Shown here piece after piece: positions 62,110-64,000 of a stretch of 64,000 nucleotides of DNA. The stretch covers positions 1 to 64,000 of the forward strand of contig CBDHYJ010000034.1 of assembly GCA_965275905.1 (NCBI GenBank), in the 5' to 3' direction. Source of the stretch: CBDAQD01 sp965275905. Lineage in GTDB: Bacteria > Pseudomonadota > Alphaproteobacteria > Rhizobiales > JAJFHC01. A program made the translations under genes and the position numbers. How positions within the stretch are numbered: the first letter of the stretch is position 1; the number at the start of each line of letters is the position of its first letter. Below the pieces are notes generated by a model. It saw only the letters and a program-made list of their open reading frames with translations, was not told the origin of the DNA and searched no databases.

Positions 62110-62141
62110 TGTCAGGCCGTCATGTCAATGACAGCCTGACA
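62110..62141 (-). terminator. Hairpin between the PodJ-like gene and TauE gene
   Basis: TGTCAGGC-C-GTCAT (62110-62123) pairs with ATGAC-A-GCCTGACA (62128-62141) around a 4-base loop, 13 pairs with one C-A mismatch. It lies 50 bp after the PodJ-like stop on the minus strand. No clear U-run follows, so it may be a weak terminator or transcript-end stabiliser. The rest of the 169-bp gap holds the TauE promoter by default. Confidence 0.55.
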
Positions 62142-62191
62142 ATACGTGCGATAGAAGTTGGTTTTGAGGCCGGTCGACAACGGGCTGAGGA

Positions 62192-64000
62192 TCAGCCGGG
62201 CTGATCGACGAGCTGGGCCAGCAGGTCCTTTGTGACCATGCCCGTCGCGGTCAGTCCCTTGTCGCGCTGGAACGCCCGGATAGCCTCGCGGGTCTTCGGT
62301 CCGAGGACGCCGTCTGCTGGCCCGGCATGGTAGCCCATGTCGTTCAGAAGGCTCTGCGCCCGGGCAATAGAGGTCCGTGCATCGCCGGCGCTGCTTGTCC
62401 GCGTCTTGGTCGCGCCCCAGCCGCCGTCCGGTACCGGAACCATGTTGGCTTCCTGGACCGGCTCCCGCGGTTCCCAGTTTTCGACCTCGAGCTTGGCCCG
62501 GATCAGAACATCGGGTGACAGTTTCTTTTCGACCAGGGCCATGCGGTTCGCGGATTCCTTGTCGCCATTGGCGGCGCCGATCGCAAACCACTTGTAGGCC
62601 TCTGCAGGATTCGCGCGAACCCCGAGACCGCGTTCGTTGAGAATGCCGTAATTGTACTGGCTGTCCGTCAGGCCGAGTTCGGCGGCATTGCGGAACCAGT
62701 AGGCGGCTTTCGCAAAGTCGTGATTTTCCCCGCTGGTGTCGGCATAAATCACGGCCAGGTTGTGCATTGCCTTGCGGTTGCCCTTTTCGGCGGCACGTTC
62801 ATACCAGATACGGGCGGCAGCCTTGTCAGCCGGAACACCGCGCCCCTTTTCGTAGAGTGTGCCAAGGCGGTACTGCGCGGGCGCCAGCCCCTTCGCCGCT
62901 GCCTTCTGATACCAGGTCGCTGCACGGCGCAGATCCTGACTGATGATCTTGCCCTCTGTGTAGCGCGATGCGACTTCGAACTGCGCGTTCGGATTGCCGG
63001 TCGCGGCGGCGACCCGGAGGCTCATGGGCCCGATCTCCGCCGGCGGCAGCGATTCGGTTACGCTTGCGAAGCCAGCGGACCGCGGGGTTGCAGCGGTTGT
63101 TTCCGGTACGCCCGCGGCGGAATTCGGTGCACTGTCGGCCGACAGCAGGGAATTCCTGGCGTCGGCGCCGGTGATGCCGGAAATCGCGTTCGGATCTCGC
63201 GCGGTGGGCTGATTTGAGATGCTGCCGGTGACGTCCGGGTCACTCAGCGGCACGGCAACAGGAATGTCGCTGGCGGGAGCGCTTGGGGCGGTCGTCGTGG
63301 CCTGCCGCCGCTTTCGCGCTTCCTGAATCTGCTGATAGACCTGCATTGCGCGGTCCGACTTGTTTGTCGCTGCCGAGGGCATGGACTGCGGATTAATGGG
63401 TCGATCGATTTGCTGGGCTTGTGGTGCTGGCATGGTCGTCCTCGATTCTTTGTTGGAGGTCGACGGGACCGCGGCATCGGGTGTCGCGGCGTTCGGAACT
63501 GATGGCTTGGGCGCCGTGAAGACTTCGCTGGATTGCGGCGCTGATGTGAGTGCCGCGCGCTTGTTCTTCACGAGGGACATGGTGGACAGTGCGCCGATGG
63601 CGAGCAGGGCGACTGCGGCGGCCAGAAGAACGGTCTTCTTCTTGCTGCCCTTCTTGCCTGCATTCTCGGCCTCTTCGGGAGACCTCGGGCCGAGCAGGTT
63701 GAGTCTCGAGCGCGCGGGCTTCTCTTCGTCGGGAGAAGCGTCGGAAGTGGCCTGGGCCGCGCGCCGCGCAGCGGCGATGAAGTCTTCGGCCGGCGCCTGC
63801 GGTGCCGGTTCCGGAGCTGCCGGCCCAAGCGGCTCCGGCGTCAGGTCCGACGGAACATCAATCGGGTCGAGACGCAGGTCCGGAATGGAGTCGTGATCCT
63901 GCGGAACCGTGTCGGCGACAGAGGCTTCGGCTCCTGGCTGCACAGGCTGATCTTCGAGGCCGACGATCGGCGGCAGTTGAATGTCTATTGCGGGCTTGCC
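62192..64000 (-). CDS. PodJ-like protein: membrane anchor, SEL1 repeats, peptidoglycan-binding domain (5' end outside window)
   Basis: The frame is open to the right edge, so only the last 602 or so residues are visible. Order: an acidic Pro/Ala-rich cytoplasmic part, one membrane helix ('KKKTVLLAAAVALLAIGALS', near 63600), a low-complexity periplasmic linker, four SEL1-like repeats ('AQFEVASRYTEGKI', 'AQYRLGTLYEKGRGVPAD', 'AMHNLAVIYADTSGENHD', 'SQYNYGILNERGLGVRAN') and a C-terminal PG_binding_1 domain ('AQSLLNDMGYHAGPADGVLG', 'TREAIRAFQRDKGL'). This layout resembles PodJ, a polar organiser in Caulobacter whose N-terminus is coiled coil. That part, if present, is beyond the window. Confidence 0.85.
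   Translation of the reverse strand, partial: GKPAIDIQLPPIVGLEDQPVQPGAEASVADTVPQDHDSIPDLRLDPIDVPSDLTPEPLGPAAPEPAPQAPAEDFIAAARRAAQATSDASPDEEKPARSRLNLLGPRSPEEAENAGKKGSKKKTVLLAAAVALLAIGALSTMSLVKNKRAALTSAPQSSEVFTAPKPSVPNAATPDAAVPSTSNKESRTTMPAPQAQQIDRPINPQSMPSAATNKSDRAMQVYQQIQEARKRRQATTTAPSAPASDIPVAVPLSDPDVTGSISNQPTARDPNAISGITGADARNSLLSADSAPNSAAGVPETTAATPRSAGFASVTESLPPAEIGPMSLRVAAATGNPNAQFEVASRYTEGKIISQDLRRAATWYQKAAAKGLAPAQYRLGTLYEKGRGVPADKAAARIWYERAAEKGNRKAMHNLAVIYADTSGENHDFAKAAYWFRNAAELGLTDSQYNYGILNERGLGVRANPAEAYKWFAIGAANGDKESANRMALVEKKLSPDVLIRAKLEVENWEPREPVQEANMVPVPDGGWGATKTRTSSAGDARTSIARAQSLLNDMGYHAGPADGVLGPKTREAIRAFQRDKGLTATGMVTKDLLAQLVDQPG

Noticed and set aside
1..64000. CRISPR arrays, prophage or integrative elements
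   Set aside because: No regularly spaced direct repeats, integrase, transposase, phage structural or toxin-antitoxin genes were found; the tRNA-Gly has no integrase or direct-repeat attachment site beside it.

Overview
The window looks like chromosomal DNA of an alphaproteobacterium, probably a Rhodospirillales-type lineage. I infer this from GcrA, the phoR-pstSCAB-phoU-phoB gene order, a class I lysyl-tRNA synthetase, the 375-residue alphaproteobacterial dCTP deaminase, a DUF6460-type membrane protein, a PodJ-like SEL1/peptidoglycan-binding protein and uniformly high GC. I see no prophage, insertion sequence, CRISPR array, rRNA or plasmid/integrative-element genes. The density is about one gene per kb, with many 4-bp stop/start overlaps.

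Layout. 1-5 kb: end of an EamA transporter, a YaiI/DUF188 protein, a chemoreceptor-hairpin/globin fusion, a universal stress protein, a flavin reductase and a CDP-alcohol phosphatidyltransferase. 5-13 kb: the complete phosphate-starvation locus phoR, pstS, pstC, pstA, pstB, phoU, phoB, with four 11-bp Pho-box units before pstS and a stable hairpin after it. 13-19.5 kb: gcrA, then an operon of methyltransferase, MmgE/PrpD and MttB-family genes, then a secreted acetamidase/formamidase with a small periplasmic partner. 19.8-24.3 kb: argD, argF, hslO and convergent argE. 24.6-29 kb: an RND efflux adaptor and an RND permease split into two frames. 29-34 kb: trkH, apaG, dCTP deaminase, a radical SAM enzyme, tRNA-Gly(CCC) and a receiver-only regulator.

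34-44 kb: a solute-binding protein, a sterol-desaturase-type enzyme, an alpha/beta hydrolase, a LOG-family protein, a divergent DUF2000/AraC pair, a TAXI-type TRAP transporter (binding protein plus fused permease), a dienelactone-hydrolase-like protein, and DUF3291 and TerB-like proteins. 43.8-50 kb: a DinG-like helicase, lysS (class I), a DUF952 protein, pyrD and arsC. 50-56.4 kb: an interspersed palindromic repeat, a MATE exporter, an HDAC-family deacetylase, a LysE exporter with a divergent AraC regulator, two small membrane proteins and a sulfatase. 56.5-64 kb: the Lhr-type helicase/PdeM nuclease repair pair, DUF3429, TIGR02186/TauE, and the C-terminal part of a PodJ-like protein that runs off the right edge.

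The most unusual items are the chemoreceptor-hairpin/globin fusion whose globin domain appears to have lost its haem-contact residues; the RND permease broken in the cytoplasmic linker between its two halves; an intrinsic terminator between a good promoter and the argD start codon; a nested inverted repeat between phoB and gcrA; and a cluster of GANTC sites upstream of gcrA. All family assignments come from reading motifs, not from database searches.
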